A stretch of DNA of 64,000 nt from Sistotremastrum niveocremeum HHB9708 (lineage: Eukaryota > Basidiomycota > Agaricomycetes > Sistotremastrales > Sistotremastraceae). Below, in pieces: positions 37,941 to 48,062 of the stretch. Position 1 is the first letter of the stretch, and each line of letters begins with the position of its first letter. Location: contig KV419411.1 of NCBI GenBank assembly GCA_001630475.1, positions 62,001 to 126,000 of the forward strand, in the 5' to 3' direction. The notes under the pieces were generated by a model that had not been told where the DNA came from, did no database searches, and saw only the letters and a list, made by a program, of their open reading frames with translations. Position numbers and translations under genes: made by a program.

Positions 37941-39148
37941 CTACTCCGAGTCAATGCTTTGTTGCTCCAGAAACTGACATAGCGCATCCGCCACGACCTT
38001 ATGCATCCCCGTCGTGGGGTGGATTCTATCAACCCATATTCCTCCGCCTGCCCGTCCCACATCTGTCTTCTCAAAACCAAAACCCTCCGGGTCATCGAGA
38101 ACTTGATTGAACAGGTCGAACGCAGAGAAAGGCAATACTGTCGACCGTTGATGATTGACAACAAAATCATTACCGGCGGTTCTTGAAGCCGCATTGAACT
38201 TCTGGTAGATAGTGCCCGAACTTGAGCGTCTGGCGGTTGCTGTATTGGTATCATGAATAGACGCCTTTTGGAACTGATTCATCGACCGCACCTGCAGGAG
38301 TCCGATTCATCGGTGGGATATCAATCAACAGGAAATTTCTGCCTCCTGCATTGTAGAGATCTTCCATCAGTGATGTAATGCGTTTTATCGGTTCTTCATG
38401 ATCGGATGAGAAACTATCCACCAAAGTCACTAATTTGACGTCGATGAAGTTTAGAGTAGCATTACGCAAGATCGTTGATACCAATCCATATCACTGAGAG
38501 CCATCAGTTACTGGTCCAACGCTTTTGGATAAGAAGTCAACTCACCAAACAATGTTTCTCGGGCTTCGAGCTTATCGGCTGTCTGACTCTGAGCTTGTTC
38601 TCGGAAGAATCTTTCCGACTGATCAGGCAGCATATCTGTGGTATGACCAGCGACAGCATAGTCGTATACAAGGATATCGGAGGGTGCTCTCGCGTCCTTG
38701 ATAAGATGTCCAACCTGTTACATTCAGTCAGCTTTAGTAAGGAAAGCGAGCATGAATCGAGATACCCAGTTGGGAGTTCCCCTTTCAGATGATGTGATTC
38801 CTGGGAATTTAACACCGAAGGGATTCTCCTTGGAAGGCGGAGGAAACTTGGCATTGTATTTGACGCTTGAATACGAATCTCCACTGCAGGATGGGATGTC
38901 AGGAAGGTAGAGAGGTGAGAGTGAGAGGCTACGAACAAGATGACGAGGCGCCTTAGCCAAGGAAATTTTGAGCTTGTCTTTGACTTGAAGCTGAATAACG
39001 AAGAGAGGGAGGTTAAAGTCGATCCCAGAAACGAGTCCATTGGAAAGTCGTGGCCTGTTGATCGTTGCGTGGGTAGCACAGCCCAAAGAGTGAGACAAAG
39101 AAGGACAGCAGAGAAAATTCTGGTGAATTTGAGTTTTGGACCAGGCAT
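37941..39148 (-). CDS. Secreted CE16 / GDSL-type carbohydrate acetylesterase
   Basis: Paralogue of the esterase at 12.9-14.1 kb. Signal peptide MPGPKLKFTRIFSAVLLCL then TLWAVLPTQ (ATG 39146-39148). Exon 1 ends RRLVIF and joins, through a 53-nt GTTCGT...TGCAG intron, to GDSYSSVKYNAKFPP (block I, nucleophile Ser). Next come DYAVAGHTTDML (block II), VIWIGINDLA (block III, separated by its own introns), NFLLIDIPPMNRTPA, and the final exon with IWVDRIHPTTGMHK (block V Asp and His). Stop at 37941. An alternative reading frame runs open across the first intron, but it lacks a signal peptide and gives no family match before GDSYS, so I prefer the spliced model. It would act outside the cell on acetylated oligosaccharides. 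It is convergent with transporter I, 180 bp away. Confidence 0.8.
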
Positions 39149-39609
39149 GATTCGTATCAGCTGCGTCCATTCAAAACCATGATTCGAATCAAGACAGTGT
39201 TCTGTGGATGATATAGCTGGAGAGCCTGCCAGAGATTAAGCGCTCCATTTGCGAACGTAATTGACAGGTTGAACTCCGATAGCTTGGAAAGAAAATGCTC
39301 AAAAAGAGAGAGGCGGGTGTCTCGATTTTTTCCTCGTTCGCGATAGTTTGATTGATGTCAATGAAAGTGATAATGGCCACCCAGAATAAATTGACAAGCA
39401 AAAGTTGAATGCAAGCCGATTTCCGAAGGCTCCGCAACGCGTAACGGAGTTAGCGGGACCACAGATCGGGGTTTGAAAGTACTGTACAGTTCATCACCCG
39501 CCTTGAACCTTATTTTCACCTCCCGCACCATCGTCAGTCGTCGCGCTCGCCCGCCCCGTTTCGGCACCACTCTTCCTTTGCCTTCCCCTCAAGAGCAAGA
39601 AACTAAAAT
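39149..39609. other. Divergent promoter region between CE16 esterase and RPS19
   Basis: About 460 bp. It should hold the strong promoter of the ribosomal protein gene; I could not pick out a specific element. The stretch just before the RPS19 ATG is pyrimidine-rich. Confidence 0.45.
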
Positions 39610-40274
39610 ATGCCTGGCGTACGAGACATCAGGTCAGCCGCGCCTGCTGCCATAAAGATATAAGCTGAAGTGCTGATGTGATGACTTCTTTTGGAATTTT
39701 GGAATTATAGCGCAGATGCGTTTATCACTGCCTACGCATCGCATCTTAAAAGATCTGGAAAACTCGAGGTTCCTACCTGGGTTGATATTGTGAAGACGGG
39801 AGCTTACAAGGAGTTGGCTCCTTATGATGCTGATTGGTACTATATCCGTGCTGGTACGTTTATTGCTTTCATGAACCTGCTACTTGTTCTGATCAATATT
39901 CCATCTCTCCTTTCTCTCCTCATCTCCTTATCCTCGTTGCCGATTATCTGCGATCGCCAGCTGCCGTCGCTCGCCACATTTACCTCCGCAAAGCCGTCGG
40001 TATCGGTGCCCTCACAAAACTCCACGGTGGTCGCAACCGTCGCGGTAACCGACCATCACACCACGCCACCTCATCCGCATCAGTGCAGCGCAAAGTCTGC
40101 CAGTCACTCGAAAAGATCGGTGTGCTCGAGCTCGATACCGACGGTGGCCGAAGAATCTCTCAAGATGGTGTGAGAGATCTTGACCGAATTGCTACCGCTG
40201 TCGTCCAGGAGATCAAGGAGATGGAGGAGGAAGATGAGGAGGTCGGTGTTGAGGAGGCAGAGGATGACGAGTAG
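39610..40274 (+). CDS. RPS19: 40S ribosomal protein S19 (eS19)
   Basis: Small-subunit ribosomal protein needed for 18S rRNA maturation. Three exons: MPGVRDIS| (ATG 39610), then [19 protein letters not shown] and [10 protein letters not shown]|, then [51 protein letters not shown], and an acidic tail [16 protein letters not shown] (stop 40272-40274). Introns are clean GTCAGC...TATAG and GTACGT...CGCCAG. The family core is complete and easily recognised; the Glu/Asp-rich end is longer than in animals. No sign of transfer or damage. Confidence 0.96.
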
Positions 40275-40442
40275 ACTCACGTCTTGTCTTCTGAGCGATT
40301 ACACGTTCATGTCTTTTTGCACGGTGTTATGGCTAAAATAATTGTGATGCGTGGATAGGACTCTATGCATTATATTCTTATGCCCCCAAGATAATACCGA
40401 TACAGTTACAGTGAGTAAAGATACAAGAAACCCAGCCCAAAT

Positions 40443-41415
40443 CTAATGCGGAACCTCCATCACCGTCACAATGGCTACCCTGCCGTCCTGTTTGATGCCA
40501 TGGTTGATACCTGCAGCGGATCAAAACATGCAAGAACGAAAGGCAAGTAAACGAACCCTTGCGCCCGGGCTCTAATAGATCCTCATTCCATTCAACTTTC
40601 GCCGTCCACTGAACCGCACCCGTCTTCCCCCCTTGAAGGGCGCGCTCAACGAACCAATTTCGACCAAGATTATATCCATCCGGGGCGATGACATGATGTT
40701 TCCCAATATACTTTCAAACCTCACATCAACCTCCATCTCACGAACAACGCAGCAGATAGAACGACTCACAAGCTCTTTCGACACTCCAAGAAACCACGCC
40801 CCCGTCCCAGCCTGCTTCCACCCTCTAAAATGATGTCCACCCGCAAGACTCTCAATACAACTCCCATAAACCGGATTATTAAAATAACTCTGTCTTCCAA
40901 GGAAATTCTCAATCTGGGCGCCGTTGCCGTCGCCGAGATCTGCGCGATGGAGGGTGCCGACGTGGATACCTAGACATTCGGGGGCGAAACCTATTGCACT
41001 GATCATACAGGGGAGTCAGATGAGTGGGGTGAAAGGGTGAGGTGGGAGGGGGGTACGGACGTTATGTAGGCTTTGAATCCTGAGTCGGAGAGGATACGAG
41101 AGTCTGAGAGACCGGATAAAATGAGGTTTAGGGGCTCTCCTCTTCGGGGCGTCGTAAACTGCTCCTCTGTCAATGCGAATATCGGAATCAAAACGGGATA
41201 CGCACATCTATCATCGAGCCGCCCGCAATACGTGGATCCAGCCATCCAACTCTAAGATTCACGTCGACTCCATCAGACTGCGGTGCAGATATGACACGTT
41301 GCACCCCGTCGACGATTGGGACCTCGACATGCCGATCTCCTGGTTCTGGTACAATCAAAGCTCCAACAACACCGATAGCCCCAATAAAACCAAGGAATAA
41401 ATTGACAGTTCTCAT
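40443..41415 (-). CDS. Secreted protein with LssY_C-like domain
   Basis: Signal peptide MRTVNLFLGFIGAIGVVGAL (ATG 41413-41415). The body resembles the LssY C-terminal domain: PLNLILSGLSDSRILSDSGF, then a middle region with QIENFLGRQSYFNNPVYG, then HHFRGWKQAGTGAWFLGVS, and HHVIAPDGYNLGRNWFVERA. The pairs HHFR-W and HHV-PDGY-GR match the family's conserved HH-R-W and HHIDPD-ER pattern. About five exons; the last ends TVMEVPH (stop 40443-40445). The first intron is only about 40 nt and its acceptor (GACAGAG) is uncertain by 2 nt. In bacteria this domain is found on PAP2-type membrane proteins of unknown role; here it stands alone and is secreted. The biochemical function is unknown. Confidence 0.65.
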
Positions 41416-42486
41416 GATCAGATAGAAATTAGAAATAGTCGAGTCGACAAGTGATAAGAATAAGCTGAGAGTTGAGCAAGATTAAGGCGTTGGATGGCGA
41501 CTGAGACTATAGGGCGGATAACATGATGCTGTTGGCCCTTTGATGCGGTAGTGCGTGTACCAGGGATCGCCGAACAACGTGCAACAGGTGCGAACAACTC
41601 GACCGCCTTGCTTTCATAGGGCGTCGCACCGATGGCGCAGTTCGGCTAGCAGGCTCGGCTAACGGGGATCAGAGTGAGACGCCCGGCCCAGAGGGTCCAG
41701 TGCACGAGCTGAACTTACGGTCAGCACACAACTTGATAGGGAAGACGTCCAAAAGGGTCAGAATGACACCCTGGAAACTACGTCCACATTTATCAAGCTC
41801 GGAACCACGTTCATAACTGTAGGACCTGATTTCGATGAACTGGGATGATCACTCCATGGATCACTCAGATTTCTAAGGGGTATACAATAGTATACTAGAA
41901 TAATATAGTGCAACAGAGGAGCCGGCTGGACGCATTTATCGTCAGTCCAAGTTGGTGCGAGAGAAGTCTTCCGGTGGTCTCCAGGGAAGCGAAGCGAAGA
42001 ACAAAGCGAAGAAAAGAACAACGCAAAAAAGGAGCAACGCAAGGAAAAGAGCAACGCAAAGAAAAGAGCAATGCAAAGAACAGGATAGAGCGAAGAAAAG
42101 AACAAAGAAAAGAAAAGAACAAAATGAAGAAATGGAGCTAGGAGATCCCGAACGTAGAAAACGATGCAACTCTCGTTGGTCAAGTTGAATTGACCTGCGA
42201 GGACGTTTCCCAGTCATACTATTATATAGCAATGTGATGTCGATGGTCGTCGGGGGTCACCGTGTATCGACCTCCAAGGAGCATATCTTCCGCGAAAACA
42301 GAAAAGGGCCTATTTAAGAGTCCATAAACGAGATAAGTAACGGACGGAGAAACACAGAAGAATCTGAATCGGGGGATTAGAAACCGTGGAGGGCACAAAG
42401 GCGAAGAATAGCATTCACGTTTATTTCTTTTTTCATTTCCTTTTGGATCCAGGTTTTTTATCTTCGACATTATGAAGGTGTCCGAC
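41416..42486. other. Intergenic with purine-rich tandem repeat
   Basis: About 1.1 kb between the LssY_C-like gene and family-Y gene J. The only notable structure is the repeat at 41,989-42,125. Long overlapping ORFs across that repeat are low-complexity artefacts. Confidence 0.5.
41989..42125. repeat. Purine-rich imperfect tandem repeat (~17-bp unit)
   Basis: Units such as GCAACGCAAAGAAAAGA and GCAACGCAAGGAAAAGA recur in a row, flanked by looser GCGAAGAAAAGAACAA units. The strand is almost pure purine, so one strand could form triplex or affect transcription. No coding meaning is supported. Confidence 0.7.
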
Positions 42487-44087
42487 CTAACCAGGTGGCT
42501 GGTCTGACTGGGTGTGAGTGAGGCTGCCGTAGGAGAGAACCACTTCTTTGGCTTTGCGAAGGACGAGTATTTTCATACTTCCCTTCTCTCCATGTATGCC
42601 CATGCCGACCGTCTCCAATGCCTCCGCTAACTCTTCGAGTCCGACCTCGATTTTCTTGCGGTAACGAGCGCCCGGATCCACGGTGGTACGATTTCGTCCT
42701 TCCCGCTCAGGAGATTGGTACTCCGGTCTCATCCGATGGCTGCGTGTAGAAGATCCAGAGGCTGGTTGTGGAAAGGCGGTTCGAATTGAGCGACTTGCCC
42801 TTGTCGGTGCAAGAGGAGGTGGGCGAAGGTTGTGGGAAAATTGAATTATTGGACCGTCCGGACTCTCATCCTGAGAGCTGGGCAACTGATGCCCGCGAAT
42901 GATCTGGCCTTCGCCAGATTGTAAGTAATGGCGACTAACCCCCACTTGGGCTGTTGGCGAGGAGTCAGAGTAGAAGCTCGAATGTTGACTCCCCAAGCCG
43001 CCCCCATTGGCTCCTGGAAGCGTGCCTGAAAAGTATTAGAGTAAGACAGAAAGCGAAAAAAACAACGAGTAATCCGCTGACCTTCGTTATCGAGATGATC
43101 TGGGGAGGGTCGGAAGGGATAACTGGGCAAACGTTTTCCATTGCGTCCCGCAACCACACGATCTACGTAGCTCTGATTCCCTGGAGTCGAGTGATCTATA
43201 AACTGTTATCGAGATAGATGCACTATTGCAGGGCTGTCTCACTTTGGATGGTGGGATCCGAGAGCAGACCGCTCTTCCTTGCCGCAAATGGTTCGGCGGA
43301 AGGAGGAGAACAATCAACATATTTCCTGGAATAGTCCACAGTCTGGGTAGGTACCAGTTGGCACGGGTCTGAGAACAGTCAGGCCGATACAAGATAGCGA
43401 TGTAGAAATTAACCTCAAAGTAGACATTGAGCTTTGTATGGTCTCGTTTCAAACTGAGAGAGGTATATATGGACACACCTGTGGATGGAGTATCAAACGT
43501 TGCCTCAAGATCTGGTAGATAATTCGGGTCATAGGTATAGGGATTGTAAGGGGACTGAGCCAATCCCAAACCACGCCGTCCGAAGACTCCGAACCCAGGA
43601 TCAGTTCTAACCTGGGAAGCAGGCTCCCAGTGTATTCCGGACAAGCCAGACGCTGAAGCACGGATATATCATGAGTCTTGAAATAATTCTTGCGAATTTG
43701 ACCTGACTACATACCGAGTGATATCTCAGACTCTGATTCTGAGACTAGCATAAGAGGACAGGTCGAGTCAGAATCAGGGACGTGATAGAAAAGTGTGCAC
43801 CAGTGACGCTCACACGAATAAGAGGGTGCTGGTTGCATGGATGTCAAACTCCTTCTGGGATACACCTGATATTCAGTGTATGTCATTTCATTCGTGTCCT
43901 GGCGAAATCAGGGAAGTCGAGATCGGCATCAATTGAACGGGTGGATGCACGGGCGGACCTGATAGTATTTCCGCTGTCGATCCAAGGAACGTTCTGGAAA
44001 TGAAGTTTCTTTCGGAAAGCCAGATGCTTGGATCCAAACACACGAAAAACACATGAAGATCATTGACGTACCATCTGGGTAGTCCAT
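42487..44087 (-). CDS. Family Y protein J: unknown protein with helix-loop-helix-like C-terminus
   Basis: I do not recognise the family. Seven exons with consistent phases give about 395 residues, starting MDYPDERSLDRQRKYYQ (ATG 44085-44087). The first three quarters are polar and Pro/Ser-rich (PSYPFRPSPDHLDNE, SQHSSFYSDSS) and look disordered. The last 60 residues are different: GARYRKKIEVGLEELAEALE, a Gly-rich link, then KILVLRKAKEVVLSYGSL, followed by a short tail (stop 42487-42489). A basic patch, a helix with spaced Leu/Val, a loop, and a helix starting K-IL-RKA is the general shape of a bHLH unit. Gene K has the same ending, so this part is under selection. J is divergent from X gene L, sharing a 650-bp promoter region. 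A nuclear regulator role is inference. Confidence 0.6.
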
Positions 44088-44739
44088 CGGCGAAGCAGTG
44101 ACCGAGCAAGAGAGTACGCTTGAGGTGAGGTGAAGAGGGTCAGCACTCACAGTGTTGTTGTTCTTTTATTAGTAAACGGGTTTGTTCTGGCCGACAGTGC
44201 GTTAACCTTTTCCAGACTTCCTGAAACCATGAAAAGATGAAGAGATCGATTCGTTTCTCGCTTAGTGCCATGCTGCCAGACAGATTGCACGTGTGATTTA
44301 CCCCATTTGGGCAGTTGCAGAACCAGCTAGCCTTACTAGTAACAGGCAGGTCGATCATCGATCATCTGCTACAAAGTCCGGATCCCCTCAGTCAGTGCAC
44401 TCACCGCTGGTGGGGGTGGGGGTGGTGGATGGTGGTACCATTGCGCTCACTTCAAGTTCAACGTCATAGGTCCGGTCGGATTCGCTGACACCACTGCATC
44501 GCATCATCGCGCGACTGCGAGCCGTAGGGTTCTCGTATTCACTTGCGTATTCATTGCTGGTGAGTCAGTGGTGACTCGTTCTGCTTCTAACTGCGAAACT
44601 GGATTTCAAAGTGGTACGTTATCACAACTGTCAGTCGAACTGAATTTATATAGGCGAAAGTGAAACGCGTTTGCTGAGATAGCACTCATTTACATTTGAA
44701 TCTTGTCAAGTCCTGCAGATACGCATATCTCGGAACGCC
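44088..44739. promoter_or_regulatory. Shared divergent promoter region of genes J and L
   Basis: 650 bp between the two ATGs. It contains a G-rich tract GGTGGGGGTGGGGGTGG near 44,408-44,430 that could form a G-quadruplex on the plus strand. No coding exon is seen. A comparable gap (608 bp) separates K and M. Confidence 0.5.
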
Positions 44740-45813
44740 ATGTCTACGACAGATCTGTTACACAAAGTCAACGAATGGTCTCCTGAGGTCAGCTCAAAAT
44801 CGAAGTACGCGTTATCTGGTAAGTTTCAACTTTCTGAAATTACTCAAAATTGTTGGGGTCTTGTGCCTATCTGCCTCTCAGGACGTAACCCAGAAGATTT
44901 TCCACAGGATGTCTACGCATCTCCTGCATTATTACTCTTCCAACGTCCGATCGCGGTGCACGGCATCGCGCAAGAAGATCAAGGCTAGTCGCCACATGCA
45001 TTCACAAACACCATCACATTGAATTCATGATACATACTAGGTCATTCATCTCATGCAATTGTTCCATCTTTCCACTCCTGTGGCCCCGGCAAATTACAAG
45101 GTTTTTTTAACTTCGCTTACAAGTGATAGGAAGACCAACCCCGATTTCGCCCGAATCTCAGAGGTTGAATTAGGACGTACCTCCGCTTTCATAGGGGCTT
45201 TCAAGGATGCTGTGCATAGACAGGAGTTCGAGCAGGGCTCACGCGATGGGCCAACTCCCTTCGATGGCAGAACTGAGGTGTTACCCAAACCTGAAGATTC
45301 CCACGGACTTATGGCTGTGTTGGCTCTGGACACAGATCCAAACAATACGCGTGCCCAGGTTATGGCTCAATGCGAGCTACCGACAGGCGCAGCTTCGTCT
45401 ACCGACCCCTCCCCGAATCATACAGCTCTGGTACACGTCATGTCAGAGCCCCAGAATCAACAATCCGATCTGAGGAACGTCAGTGTGTCCACAGCAGGCA
45501 TGTTCCAGAGGTCAAACTCGAGGTGTATTAGCTCATTTTTTTATTTTCCCACTTTTAGGATGTGGCTGTGACCGTTACAATTCCGTCAAGAATTGTCCCG
45601 AACATGAATATGAGTTGGAAGGCGAGCGATTAGCGCTACAAGAACTACGGGATGCTTTCGATCCTTCAGAGAATCTTCCCGAAGATGAAGATGCTTTCTT
45701 GGCTTTCGTAGCACAAAGAATTCGGTGTGTAGTCCCTGACATTCCCGAGTGTTTATTGAATCGATTGTAGTGACTTAAGTGCCTATCATTCGCCTGCGAG
45801 AGCAAAGATGTGA
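44740..45813 (+). CDS. Family X protein L: unknown protein with conserved acidic helical C-terminus
   Basis: Unknown family, found three times in this window. About six exons, roughly 255 residues. Start MSTTDLLHKVNEWSPEVSSK (ATG 44740). The middle is polar and poorly conserved. The conserved end is ERLALQELRDAFDPSENLPE, then DEDAFLAFVAQRIR, then a 13-residue last exon DLSAYHSPARAKM (stop 45811-45813). The final intron sits at the same codon in all three copies (RI-R). One join (CAAG|GCTAGT...CTAG) would be a GC-AG intron; the exon before ERLALQ also has an uncertain donor. The C-terminus could be a helix-loop-helix with an acidic loop. Divergent from J. No DNA-binding basic patch is visible, so L could be a dimer partner rather than a DNA binder (inference). 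Confidence 0.55.
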
Positions 45814-46569
45814 GGTTTTGGTGCTTGGAGTGCAAGAGATTATGTGACAGTCTTCGCGGACTCATGGGACTCCCTCTTTAGCAACCCAGTTGCGCCAGTT
45901 TTCAAAGATTTTTTTAAGAAAAAAAAATCTTCTACTATATCAACCCGAGTCTAATTTGTTGAATCATATGGCAGTTTTTCATGCGTGTTAAGTAAACAAT
46001 GAACGGAAGCCTCAGGTCAGCACGAATTGTCGTCGTTCGCTACCCCGAGTGTGTGTTACCAGTCGATGCTTCGTTCTAACCGCGCCAGCTTGATATCCCA
46101 GCGTCGGAGCCTTGAAATTGTTGATACTACTGCGAGTCGTTCAGTTAATCAAAGAGAAACGTGAGGTGAGATCGTCCCCTTTATTATAGAGACATGTGGA
46201 ACGTGTGATAGACTTGTCACATCTTCTGTCCAAGTTGCTTCTGTTGACTGCGGCTCCGCTTTTAACACAAACACAGACACAAACTTGAGGGTGGTGGCAC
46301 TTCGATTGTTCTATAGAGCTCGGCTCGCTCGAACCACCAAATTCGTGGGTATCTCGGTCTGGATTAGAGCTTAGTATGTAGAGCAATCGACAAGTACAGA
46401 CTACTGGACGGTCACTGACATCGCTGTCACTGCTTCTACCCTAGCAAATGTATTTAGATTCTTTGAGTGATAAAGTGAAAACTTTGGTCTCTTCGACAAT
46501 TGAAAAAAGGGATGTACCAAATGAAGGAATGAAGAGAATGAAGAGATCGCGATGATCATTCGTGATCAC
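45814..46569. other. Convergent intergenic region between L and K
   Basis: About 750 bp between the 3' ends of L and K. A/T runs (TTTTTTTAAGAAAAAAAA near 45,910-45,928) form a hairpin-prone stretch. Nothing coding recognised. Confidence 0.45.
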
Positions 46570-47454
46570 CTAGAGACTCCCGTAGGCCAGAAGGAACTGC
46601 GTAGCTCGACGAACAATCAGGGCTTTACGACTCTCTTGACCCTTCGCGCTCGAGGCCGGATGGCCAGCAATCTCCAAGGCTCTCATCAAATCCTCTAAGC
46701 CTTCTCCAGGTTTCTTGCAATACTTGCTCGCTCGTCCTGGAGAGACACTATCGTCGTCGTCCGCGATGCGAATGTCGAGTAAATTGTCGTCCGCATGAAC
46801 CCCTATGTCTGAGATGGAAGGAGAGGATGGTAAGTCACTAGTACCCCCATGTGCAACCCCGGATGAGTCTTGAGAAGATGCAGATGTAATTAGGAGGGAG
46901 TGGGAGTCGTTTTGGGAGTTTTCGTTAGAAGGTTTCTTCGTGTCTGAGACCGCGCACTCGAGCGCTTCAAATAATGGAAGAAAAGAAGAAAGAAACAGCG
47001 TCAATTTTTGATTAGACCCAGTCGGAAAAGACGTACAAGAGTCGGACTGGCGGCCCGAATCCGGTGGTATAAGCACAGCTGACTGACATGATCCTTGACA
47101 GAGTAGTAGAAAAAACGGAAGTAAGCACTGGATCACTCCCTAGACACAGATAGGCGTCGTTCACCTTCAGGAAGCGAAGTTGCCAGCTCGATATCGCAGT
47201 ATACTGGGCCATTCGCTCGAGACTCAGAGAGCATTCCGTCACCGCCGTTGGACGCGGCCGAAGCAGTAACCTGGAAGACTTCAGATCAGAGGATGGCGGG
47301 GAGCGGCACGATTTGTGATCTTTACCGGCTTCAATGAGAGTGCTAGCTTAGGAGCGGTTGAGCACGCGGAGACAGATAAAGACTTCGAGGTAGGAGCCAG
47401 CATGGTTGGGAAGATATTGAAGGGCTCTTCGACTGATAACGCTCCTGTACTCAT
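46570..47454 (-). CDS. Family Y protein K: unknown protein with helix-loop-helix-like C-terminus
   Basis: Paralogue of J, about 228 residues in four exons. Start MSTGALSVEEPFNIFPTML (ATG 47452-47454). A Ser-rich, acidic middle (SISDIGVHADDNLLDIRIAD) is followed by the conserved end GRASKYCKKPGEGLEDLMR, ALEIAG, a loop (HPASSAKGQES) and RKALIVRRATQFLLAYGSL with the stop straight after (46570). Aligned to J, the fixed points are the K-K before helix 1, G-L-E-x-L-x-x-A-L-E, K-x-x-(I/L)-(V)-(L/R)-R-(K/R)-A and the terminal YGSL. The N-terminal parts of J and K are not alignable by eye. One acceptor (TGTCAAG|GATC) was chosen because it alone keeps the frame. Divergent from X gene M, with starts 608 bp apart. 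Confidence 0.6.
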
Positions 47455-48062
47455 ATACGAGGTCAGAAAGCTGTCTAAGCAGAGCTTGCGGTATGCGAAA
47501 CAGCACGATACTGCGAGACTAGAAGATTAGATGCCGCCATGGCCCATCTCGCCATCTCTCCATCTCTCCATCTCTCCATCTCGTCATCTCGCCATCCCCT
47601 CATGCTCATCTCGTCATCTCCCCTAGCTGTCGGGGTCATTGCTGCACTACCCTCAAAGGAGACGAGGCGATGAATCGTCGTATGCAACTGCGGTATGAGA
47701 AGCCGATGAGCCCACTACCAATGACTTGAAGCAGTATTTCCGAAAGCTGCGGAGAAGGAATCGGACTTCCAAATATGGAAGCATGGCTTCATGTCTCCAT
47801 CACTTCATGCTGCAATCGCTCGCATCTTCTTCGAGGGTTCTGGCTTTGGAAACGATCACGGAGACTTACGTGACTCTCAAACAGGATGTAGTCAGAGGCT
47901 TCATCGTCAGGACATACCGCTTATAAGAAGGTAGAAATTGGTGGATCCTTCATCTCCACAACTGTGAAACCCGCAAGCATTCATGGCCTCGAATGCTTGG
48001 GTAAATGGTGCTAGAAGTAGGCACTCCATGCTGCATATACAACCTCAGGACGGCAACGATAC
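47455..48062. promoter_or_regulatory. Shared divergent promoter region of genes K and M, with microsatellite
   Basis: 608 bp between the two ATGs. It holds the TCTCCATC repeat at 47,544-47,624. An alternative upstream ATG for M lies at 47,983 (MASNAW then GTAAAT), but I could not join it in frame to the rest of M. Confidence 0.45.
47544..47624. repeat. CATCTCTC-type microsatellite
   Basis: Tandem units of about 8 bp (CATCTCTC, with CATCTCGC and CATCTCGT variants), perfect at the start and looser at the end, between divergent genes K and M. Confidence 0.75.

Noticed and set aside
38724-39170. Contiguous open frame reading CSGDSYS into the secreted CE16 gene
   Set aside because: The CS comes from the splice acceptor TGCAG; splicing gives LVIFGDSYS with a signal peptide in both paralogues, matching the family.
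41758-42232. Several overlapping ORFs rich in Phe/Leu/Cys or Lys/Arg
   Set aside because: They all run across the purine-rich tandem repeat and reflect low-complexity DNA, not genes.
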